A DNA stretch of 64,000 nucleotides. Source: Duganella lactea (GTDB lineage: Bacteria; Pseudomonadota; Gammaproteobacteria; Burkholderiales; Burkholderiaceae_D). The notes below the pieces were generated by a model, which saw only the letters and a list, made by a program, of their open reading frames with translations, was not told the DNA's origin and searched no databases. Positions 57,662 through 64,000 of this stretch are shown here, in pieces. The DNA lies in NCBI RefSeq assembly GCF_009857505.1, contig NZ_WWCP01000022.1:1-64000 (forward strand). The letters are read 5' to 3'. Positions within the stretch are counted from its first letter, which is position 1, and each line of letters starts with the position of its first letter. Position numbers and translations under genes: made by a program.

Positions 57662-57849
57662 AAGCCGTCCGGGGCCCGCTGCGGCGGGCCGCTCGCCGCG
57701 ATTCAGCAGTTGCGGATGCGGCGTACACGTCCTACAATCTTGGTCTTGCGTGTCGGGCAAGTCTCGGACACTAAAAAAACATAACCACCACTGACGTCGC
57801 CAGCCAGCTTGAAGGCCAGCCTGGGCGCGCAGTCGCAATCGGAGTCCCT

Positions 57850-58641
57850 ATGGCGTTCTTGCAAGGCAAAAAAATCCTCATCACTGGTTTGCTGTCGAAC
57901 CGTTCCATCGCTTACGGTATCGCCAAGGCCTGCCATCGCGAAGGCGCCGAACTGGCGTTCACCTACGTCGGCGAACGTTTCAAAGATCGCATCACCGAAT
58001 TCGCCGCCGAATTCGACAGCAAGCTGGTGTATGACTGCGACGTCTCCAGCGACGAGCAAATCGAGGCGCTGTTCGCCGACCTCGGCAAAAGCTGGTCGCA
58101 GCTGGACGGCCTGGTGCACGCGATCGGCTTCGCGCCGCGCGAAGCGATCGCCGGCGAGTTCCTGGACGGCCTGACCCGCGAAAACTTCCGCATCGCCCAC
58201 GATATCTCGGCCTACAGCTTCCCGGCCATGGCCAAGGCCGCGCTGCCGCTGCTGAAAAACGGCTCGTCGGTGCTGACGCTGTCCTACCTGGGCGCGATCC
58301 GCGCTATTCCGTACTACAACACCATGGGCTTGGCGAAAGCCTCGCTGGAAGCGTCGGTGCGCTACCTGGCGGAAAACCTGGGCAAGCTGGGCATCCGCTC
58401 GAACGGCATCTCGGCCGGCCCGATCAAGACCCTGGCCGCGTCCGGCATCAAGGACTTCGGCAAGCTGCTGGGCTTCGCCTCGTCGCACGCGCCGCTGCGC
58501 CGCAACGTCACCATCGAAGAAGTCGGCAACACCGCCGCCTTCCTGCTGTCGGACCTGGCGTCGGGCATCACCGGTGAAATCACCTACGTCGACGGCGGCT
58601 TCTCGCACGTCATGGGCCTGAACGCGGAAGACTACCAATAA
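57850..58641 (+). CDS. fabI: enoyl-ACP reductase (NADH)
   Basis: 263 aa. [17 protein letters not shown] at the N-terminus and the catalytic Tyr156 / Lys163 pair in [19 protein letters not shown] define FabI; IDGLVH-type core and [15 protein letters not shown] are also present. It carries out the last reduction of each elongation cycle. It stands alone, away from the main fab cluster, and is followed by a strong terminator. Confidence 0.96.
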   Translation: MAFLQGKKILITGLLSNRSIAYGIAKACHREGAELAFTYVGERFKDRITEFAAEFDSKLVYDCDVSSDEQIEALFADLGKSWSQLDGLVHAIGFAPREAIAGEFLDGLTRENFRIAHDISAYSFPAMAKAALPLLKNGSSVLTLSYLGAIRAIPYYNTMGLAKASLEASVRYLAENLGKLGIRSNGISAGPIKTLAASGIKDFGKLLGFASSHAPLRRNVTIEEVGNTAAFLLSDLASGITGEITYVDGGFSHVMGLNAEDYQ

Positions 58642-58665
58642 GTCTTGCCCGGCCTCGCTCCGATC

Positions 58666-58694
58666 AACGCCCTGCTCCGCGGGGCGTTTTTTTT
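58666..58694 (+). terminator. intrinsic terminator of fabI
   Basis: AACGCCC and GGGCGTT pair around a short GC-rich loop and run into a tract of eight T residues. It lies 25 nt after the fabI stop. Confidence 0.85.
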
Positions 58695-58722
58695 CGCCGG
58701 CCGCAATGCTACACTTGCCACC

Positions 58723-59277
58723 ATGTCAACCGAGCCGTCCGATGAATCCCTGATGCTGCGCTACGCCGGCGGCGACCTGCCCGCCTTCCGCGCGCTGTAC
58801 CAGCGCCATCATCGCGGACTGTACCGCTTCATCGCGTGGCGCTCGCCCCGGCGCGACTGGGTCGACGAGGTGGCGCAGGAAACCTGGGTGGCGCTGCACC
58901 AGGCGCGGGCGCGCTATGAGCCGACCGCGACTTTTCGTACCTTTCTGTATCAGATCGCGCGCAACCGCTTGGTTGATTTGCAGCGCCAATCGCCAACGCT
59001 GACGGACGACGCGGCGCCGGAGCAGGAAAGCCCGGCCGCCGACGCGCAGCTGGAATCGCAGCAGATGAATGCATCGCTGCACCAGGCCATCCGCGCCTTG
59101 CCCGGCGAGCAGAAGGAGGCGCTGGTGCTGCAGCAGTTCAGCGGTCTGTCGCTGGAAGAGATTGCGGCGCTGACCGGCGCGCCGATTGAAACCGTCAAAA
59201 GCAGGTTGCGCTATGCCATGCGAAAATTGCGTCTGCAGATGTCGACCGGGATGGCCGCGCAGGAGGAACAGGCATGA
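58723..59277 (+). CDS. ECF-type RNA polymerase sigma factor
   Basis: 184 aa from the ATG at 58723 (MSTEPSDESLMLRYAGGD); a longer frame would run through the fabI terminator. Region 2: FRALYQRHHRGLYRFIAWRS and WVDEVAQETWVALHQ; region 4: ALPGEQKEALVLQQFSGLSL, EEIAALTGAPIETVKSRLRY. No ribosome-binding site is clear. It overlaps the next gene by 4 nt, the common arrangement for a sigma factor and its anti-sigma protein. Target genes unknown; the convergent VIT protein is a candidate. Confidence 0.92.
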   Translation: MSTEPSDESLMLRYAGGDLPAFRALYQRHHRGLYRFIAWRSPRRDWVDEVAQETWVALHQARARYEPTATFRTFLYQIARNRLVDLQRQSPTLTDDAAPEQESPAADAQLESQQMNASLHQAIRALPGEQKEALVLQQFSGLSLEEIAALTGAPIETVKSRLRYAMRKLRLQMSTGMAAQEEQA

Positions 59278-60104
59278 CGAGCAGCGACCAGAAAACGCAC
59301 GATGATGAGCTGGACGATTTCCTCGCCGGCCGCGACGCGCTGTCGCGCCAGCTGGCGGCGTTGCCGCAGCCGGAATCGCCCAAACAGGTGGACGACGCGG
59401 TGATGGCCGCGATCGAAGCGCGCGTGGCGCAAGAACAGGCTGCACAGGCCACACAGCTGACGCCAGTGGCGCCACGCCGCACGGCCGCCGCCAACATGGC
59501 GCGCTGGCGTGCGCCGGCAGCCCTGGCCGCCAGCATGGTCTGCGCCCTGCTGTTGACACTGGAATGGCAACGCGGCGACGATGCCGCGCCAGCGCCGGCT
59601 CCCGCCGCTGAACCACCGCAGACCGCTCCCGCGCCGCCACCGCCGCCCCCGGCCAAGCAGCCAACCTTGGCGCAAGCGCCAGCGTCAACACAGCCCGCCG
59701 TGCGCCACCGTCCCGCCGCCAAGCACAAGGCGCCGGTGCAGGCCGAATCCCCCGTCATCGCCACGCCGGCACCGGCTAACGCCCCGATGGCGGATCACCG
59801 CTCGCTGGCAGACTTGCCCTTCATTGCGCAGGACGTCGCCGCGCCGCCAGCACCACCTGCGCCAGCGCCTGCACTAATGCCAGCGCCAGCGCCGATCACC
59901 GTCACCGGCTACGCCCGCAGGGCCGAGCCGGCCGTGCCAGTCACAGACGACGCGCGCGCCGCCGAATGGCTGAACGTCATCAGCGAGATGCTGAAAGCCG
60001 GTCTGCGTCGGGACGCCCTGCAAGAATGGCGCAAATTCCACCAGGCCTACCCCAACTATCCGGTGCCGGACGACATCGCCCGGCAGATCGCCGCCATCGA
60101 CTGA
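59274..60104 (+). CDS. putative anti-sigma factor, single-pass membrane protein
   Basis: 276 aa. The N-terminal 70 residues are cytoplasmic-like (DDELDDFLAGRDALSRQLAA); one membrane helix follows at about 79-96 (APAALAASMVCALLLTLEW). Then comes a long Pro/Ala-rich linker and a small C-terminal helical domain with WLNVISEMLKAGLRRDALQE. Coupling to the ECF sigma gene (4-nt overlap) and this topology suggest an anti-sigma factor; no zinc-type HxxxCxxC motif is seen. Its stop abuts the stop of the convergent VIT gene. Confidence 0.65.
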   Translation: MTSSDQKTHDDELDDFLAGRDALSRQLAALPQPESPKQVDDAVMAAIEARVAQEQAAQATQLTPVAPRRTAAANMARWRAPAALAASMVCALLLTLEWQRGDDAAPAPAPAAEPPQTAPAPPPPPPAKQPTLAQAPASTQPAVRHRPAAKHKAPVQAESPVIATPAPANAPMADHRSLADLPFIAQDVAAPPAPPAPAPALMPAPAPITVTGYARRAEPAVPVTDDARAAEWLNVISEMLKAGLRRDALQEWRKFHQAYPNYPVPDDIARQIAAID

Positions 60105-63005
60105 CTACTTCACCTCAAACTCGCCCACCAGCACCGTATCGCCGCGTCCTTGCAGACGCAAGGTCACCATCTGATCGCGCGCACCGGCACGGCCAAAACC
60201 ACTGGTCAGCTTCAACTGCAAGATGGTCGCCCCGGCCACCAGCTGCTGATGACTGCCGAAGAAATTCGCCTCCACCTTGTACTTGCCCGGCAGCGCGTTT
60301 CGCAATGAAAACTCCTCCGGCCCATAGCCGCCGGTGAAATCCACCGACATCCGCCCGCCCTGCCGTGAAAAGCGATGACCATAGTAGCAACGCTCGCCTG
60401 TTGGATCGGTCACCCACAAATCCATGTCGGTGTTATCCGCATCCCAGGTCAGCACCACGCGCAGATCCAGCGGCATATTGACCAGCAGACGGGAATCGAT
60501 GCGGCTGACATCGAGCTTCTCCTTGGCCGGCTGCGCGGCGATGATGGCGTTCATATCAGCCAGCGCAATCAGCTCGATCTCGGCAAAGCGATGGTCCCAT
60601 GGCCGAATCGCCACCTCATACAACTGCTCGACCGCCTGTTGCGTGCGCCCGGCGGCGGCATACGCCAGCCCCAGGTCGCGGAACGACTGTGGCTCCTCCC
60701 CGGCGATGTCGCGCACCTTCTCGAACACCGGGATTGCCAACGCCTGCTTGCCGGCCTGTAGCAAGCGATAGCCGAGAATCCGCAGCACCTGCCGGTTTTC
60801 CAGATCCATCTCCGCCAGGTTGGACAGCACGCGCAGCGCCAGCTCGCGCTGGCCCCGCTCAAACAACTGGTCCGCCACATCGATGTAGAAAGCGCTGCTG
60901 TTCAGGTAGGACGGCCGCTCATCGAGATAAATCGCGTACAGCTGGTCCGGGCTGGCCGCCCTCATGCGTCCGATATAGCTTGCATTCGAATCCCAGCGCT
61001 TGAGGCTGATCGCGATCTCGCCAGCCGGTGGCACGCCGCCGGCAACCGGCGCCGAGCGCCGCTCGGCAACTCTGCCAAACATCATCGGACCAGGCGCGGG
61101 TAGCGCAGCTGCCGGCGCAGGGGGCGGCGCTCGCATATCCTCCGCAACCAGCGTGTTGGTCAAACGCGTGGAGCCGGTCACCTCCACACGAACGGGCTGA
61201 AACTTCTCCATGACCGGCTTCGCCTGGTGGCCCTCCCACCATGCCAGCTTTTGCCGGAACTGCGCCACCACCCGCTCCAGCTGACTGCCACGCCGCTGCG
61301 CCAGCTCATTGCCACGCAACCGCTTCAGCGCGTCGAAAGCCGCCTGCAACTCGGCCGGCGGTGTCACATCGTAGCGCACATAATCTTCCAGCCGCTCCAG
61401 CACCAGCAACGAGGTCTCACGCGTCGGCATGCCAAACTGCGTGCCGAGACGGCGTATCGCGCCCCGGTTCAACTCATAATCCGCCTCCAGCTGATGCAGC
61501 TTGCAGTCGGCCCACACGCGCGCCGCCATCGCATGCCGCGGCGCATTGGCGGGAATTTCCAGCAGCATCGGCGTCGCCTTGCCCTGCCTCAGCAATTCCA
61601 GCCTCACCTCGGCTTGCGGCGCGACCAGCTTGCCGACCACGCGCAACAGGCCCTGCGCCGCGTCGTCATCGGCGATCAGCACCTCGGTGGCCCCCTGCAC
61701 GCCGGACAAACGCACCTGCCGACCATCCGTCAGCAATGCCTCGGCAGCCGCGCCGGGGCGATCCGCCTGCACCGTCACCAACTTGCCGCCATTGCGCTCG
61801 GCTAACGCCGACAGGCGCCCCGTATCGGCCGACAACGCCGAATTCAACGCATACAAGCGCTGACGCGGCGACAACTGCGGGAAGCGCTTGCCGCCGTAGT
61901 TCAGCAAGCCGTCGCTGACCAGCAGGTATTCGTTCACGTCCAACTGCGGCTGCCAGTCGGCCAGCGCGCTGGCGCCGTCATACACGGTCTCCAGCAAGGA
62001 CTTGCGCAACAGCTGCCAGTCGCCATTGACCACACGGAAGCGCTGCACCGCCTCCGCGCGGTCGCGCAGGCGTGTCAGGCGCACCTCGGCGGTGCCAAGC
62101 GCCCTGAAGTAGCGGTCCAGCTCGGCCAACTCGGCCTCGCGCTGACGGTTCGCGCCGGAGCCCGAGCTATCCCACAGCAGGCCCACCACCTTGGGCAGCG
62201 GACGCGGCGCGCGCTGCGCGGCGGTCGGCAGCTCGGCCAGGAAATACGTCTCGCCGCCGAACTGCTGCACAGAGACTTGCGGCGCCGCCGACGCCGGCGT
62301 CAACAGCTTGAGCACGCCGCTGGCCGCGTAAGTGGCGCGGGTCAGCTGCGCCTTGTAGCCATCGCCACTGCGGGTGAAGACAATCTCGCCGATGGCGCCG
62401 CTCGCCTGTGGCGGCGCGTCGCCGGCCACCGTCACGCTCAAGTCCACGCCCTGCGCCAAGTCGCCATAGGCCAGCGGCAACTGGTAGGCCCAGTGCGCGC
62501 CTTCGCGGCTCAGCGTTTCGGCGTACGACAACTCCACCGTGCGCGTGCCCTGCGCCGGAATCGGAAACACCCGCAACTGGAAATTATTTCCCTGCGTCTG
62601 CTCCAGCAGGGCCGGGTCCACCCTGGTGCGTTCGATCGCCTCCAGAATCTGCCGGCCGCGCGCCTTCTCGACCGGCACGGCCGCCCGCAGCTTGCCGTCC
62701 AAATCCAGTGCAAACGCGGTCACCCGCTGCCCCGGCAACAGCGGAAACTGCAAGCGCCCCTCCAGCGGCCGCTGGTTCGGATTGAAAAACACCAGGCGCA
62801 GCGTGGTCTGCGCCATGCTGCCGCTGAGCGCGGCATCCACCTTCAGGCTCTGCAAACGAACCGGCTGCTCGGCGCCCTGCACCACCATCAACGGCGGCAC
62901 CATCAACGGCGGGCCGAACCGCGCCGAGTCCTTCACGGCGGGCTGCGCCAGCGCCGCACCGGCCCACATCAGGCCCGCCGCGACGGCGATTATTTTGTTC
63001 CACAT
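60105..63005 (-). CDS. exported VIT-domain protein with C-terminal DUF2135
   Basis: 966 aa. A signal peptide ends near ALAQ (residue 21). The VIT domain (about 45-190) has TTLRLVFFNPNQRPLEGRLQ, read in parts, and FPIPAQGTRTVELSYAE. A von Willebrand A-like region follows (PKVVGLLWDSSGSGANRQRE, where the MIDAS motif is DSSGS), then TPR-like repeats (about 720-830) and a DUF2135 domain at the end (LTWDADNTDMDLWVTDPTGE). It is likely a periplasmic or surface protein; function unknown. It is convergent with the sigma/anti-sigma pair, with no bases between the stops. Confidence 0.85.
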   Translation of the reverse strand: MWNKIIAVAAGLMWAGAALAQPAVKDSARFGPPLMVPPLMVVQGAEQPVRLQSLKVDAALSGSMAQTTLRLVFFNPNQRPLEGRLQFPLLPGQRVTAFALDLDGKLRAAVPVEKARGRQILEAIERTRVDPALLEQTQGNNFQLRVFPIPAQGTRTVELSYAETLSREGAHWAYQLPLAYGDLAQGVDLSVTVAGDAPPQASGAIGEIVFTRSGDGYKAQLTRATYAASGVLKLLTPASAAPQVSVQQFGGETYFLAELPTAAQRAPRPLPKVVGLLWDSSGSGANRQREAELAELDRYFRALGTAEVRLTRLRDRAEAVQRFRVVNGDWQLLRKSLLETVYDGASALADWQPQLDVNEYLLVSDGLLNYGGKRFPQLSPRQRLYALNSALSADTGRLSALAERNGGKLVTVQADRPGAAAEALLTDGRQVRLSGVQGATEVLIADDDAAQGLLRVVGKLVAPQAEVRLELLRQGKATPMLLEIPANAPRHAMAARVWADCKLHQLEADYELNRGAIRRLGTQFGMPTRETSLLVLERLEDYVRYDVTPPAELQAAFDALKRLRGNELAQRRGSQLERVVAQFRQKLAWWEGHQAKPVMEKFQPVRVEVTGSTRLTNTLVAEDMRAPPPAPAAALPAPGPMMFGRVAERRSAPVAGGVPPAGEIAISLKRWDSNASYIGRMRAASPDQLYAIYLDERPSYLNSSAFYIDVADQLFERGQRELALRVLSNLAEMDLENRQVLRILGYRLLQAGKQALAIPVFEKVRDIAGEEPQSFRDLGLAYAAAGRTQQAVEQLYEVAIRPWDHRFAEIELIALADMNAIIAAQPAKEKLDVSRIDSRLLVNMPLDLRVVLTWDADNTDMDLWVTDPTGERCYYGHRFSRQGGRMSVDFTGGYGPEEFSLRNALPGKYKVEANFFGSHQQLVAGATILQLKLTSGFGRAGARDQMVTLRLQGRGDTVLVGEFEVK

Positions 63006-63414
63006 AACGATCCCCTAGGCACCGGTTCATCCGGCATTGCAGAGTAAATCGTCGTGGCGCGCCCAACGGGGTGATGGTATTACAAATAGATACAAAATCG
63101 CGCTTTCAGCGAGTCGTCTGTACAAGCGGGCCAAACTGAGGCATAATAGCGATCTAGCCTGCAATGCGCGTGTCGATAGCAAAGCGATACCGATTGTTCA
63201 GCCAGTTGTAAGTTAAGCAGCTACGCAGCCTCAGCGCATCCTTCTGATGCTCTTATAAAGCCCTCCCGCCTCTGGTGTCGTTATCTGACACCGTCCCGGC
63301 GCAAAGCTTTTGTGCCGAAATTTCTATCGATTTTGATTGAGTCATTTCGTTTTGGTAGGCGTTGCTATTTCGCGTTCCGCGTATGCGGGCCGCTAGTTTT
63401 TACGAAAGAACAGC
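63006..63414. other. divergent intergenic region before the RNA helicase gene
   Basis: 409 bp between the divergent VIT and helicase genes. The helicase side should hold a long 5' leader, since AT-rich promoter-like sequence lies near 63070-63150, far from the ATG at 63415. Long leaders are common for cold-induced helicase genes. GGTGTCGTTATCTGACACC (63273-63291) is a small inverted repeat (GGTGTC/GACACC) inside this leader. Confidence 0.45.
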
Positions 63415-64000
63415 ATGACATTTGAAGCACTTGGTCTCAACACGTCCATCATTAAAGCCCTGACCGACGCCGGCTACACCGCGCCGACCCCCGTTCAGCA
63501 GCAGGCAATCCCTGCAGCGATCGCAGGCAAGGACTTGTTAGTTTCCTCCCAGACCGGTTCCGGCAAAACGGCAGCCTTCATGCTGCCGTCGCTGCACCGT
63601 CTGTTCGCCATTGAGCCAGCCCCGGCCGGCAAAACCCCGAATCAAGAAATGCAGGCCGCCCGTGCCCGCAACGAGCGTCCACGTTTCAAAGCCGCCCAGC
63701 CAAAAATGCTGGTGCTGACCCCGACCCGCGAACTGGCGCTGCAAGTCACCACCAACACCGACAAGTACAGCGTCAACCTGCGCCGCATCAAGGCCGTGTC
63801 GATCCTCGGCGGCATGCCATATCCAAAGCAGATGCAACTGCTGGCCAAGAATCCTGAGATCCTGGTCGCCACCCCAGGCCGCCTGATCGACCACATGGAA
63901 TCGGGCAAGATCGACTTCTCGCAACTGGAAATCCTGGTGCTGGACGAAGCCGACCGCATGCTGGACATGGGTTTCATCGACGACATCGAGAAAATCGTTG
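63415..64000 (+). CDS. DEAD-box ATP-dependent RNA helicase (partial, cut by the window end)
   Basis: 195 codons are visible. Q motif APTPVQQQAIPAAIAGKD, Walker A SSQTGSGKTAAF (45-56), PTREL, ATPGRLIDHM and the DEAD box VLDEADRMLDMGFI are in order. A charged insert of about 30 residues (around 68-98) separates motif I from motif Ia, as in RhlE-type helicases of Burkholderiales. It remodels RNA, often at low temperature or in ribosome assembly. The C-terminal helicase domain lies beyond the window. Confidence 0.93.
   Translation, partial: MTFEALGLNTSIIKALTDAGYTAPTPVQQQAIPAAIAGKDLLVSSQTGSGKTAAFMLPSLHRLFAIEPAPAGKTPNQEMQAARARNERPRFKAAQPKMLVLTPTRELALQVTTNTDKYSVNLRRIKAVSILGGMPYPKQMQLLAKNPEILVATPGRLIDHMESGKIDFSQLEILVLDEADRMLDMGFIDDIEKIV

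Noticed and set aside
63273-63291. GGTGTC/GACACC repeat as a second copy of the 39-bp palindrome
   Set aside because: Only a few bases agree with the outer arm at 49101; the central part is unrelated.

Overview
The window looks like a chromosomal segment of a Burkholderiales betaproteobacterium of the Oxalobacteraceae (Massilia/Duganella/Janthinobacterium type). This rests on the high GC content, the layout of the core clusters (yceD-rpmF-plsX-fabHDG-acpP-fabF, then rpoE-rseA-degP-like, then lepA-lepB-rnc-era-recO-pdxJ-acpS-uvrC-pgsA) and the many TonB-dependent receptors. The family assignment is inferred from gene content; no database search was made.

Bases 1-25500 are accessory and mostly catabolic. 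At 164-5399 a TonB-dependent receptor and a glycerophosphodiester phosphodiesterase lie downstream of a membrane-anchored winged-helix-like regulator. A decayed IS3-type transposase follows (5530-5999). At 6276-18426 lies a coherent purine/nucleoside uptake and salvage locus: periplasmic nucleoside hydrolase, adenine deaminase, PfkB-family sugar kinase, AzgA-type NCS2 purine permease, two TonB-dependent receptors, a phytase-type esterase-like protein, an isomerase-like TIM barrel and a GntR/HutC regulator. The 10-bp palindrome GGTACRTACC occurs in front of all four transcription units, which suggests one regulon. After that come a DMT exporter with a histidine-rich tail, a Rieske oxygenase/reductase pair with a solute-binding protein, and a divergent LysR regulator.

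Bases 25526-27983 hold a tRNA cluster with five tRNA-Gly(GCC), one tRNA-Cys(GCA) and a 3' fragment of tRNA-Cys. A 174-bp direct repeat (terminator, tRNA-Gly, 3' part of tRNA-Cys) flanks about 1.7 kb of cargo that encodes a zeta-toxin-like kinase behind a small ORF. No integrase is seen. This looks like a small island inserted at the anticodon region of tRNA-Cys.

Bases 28070-49092 are housekeeping: phospholipid synthesis, excision repair, holo-ACP synthase, PLP synthesis, RNase III/Era, signal peptidase, LepA, the sigma-E module (short RseA, no RseB) and the fatty-acid cluster, then maf and an RsmI-like methyltransferase. A perfect 39-bp inverted repeat closes this part (49101-49181).

Bases 49186-64000 carry an orphan Tat-type molybdenum hydroxylase large subunit, a PAS-GGDEF-EAL protein, three small DUF proteins, an MltD-like transglycosylase, fabI, an ECF sigma/putative anti-sigma pair convergent with a VIT/DUF2135 exported protein, and the 5' part of a DEAD-box RNA helicase gene that runs off the window.
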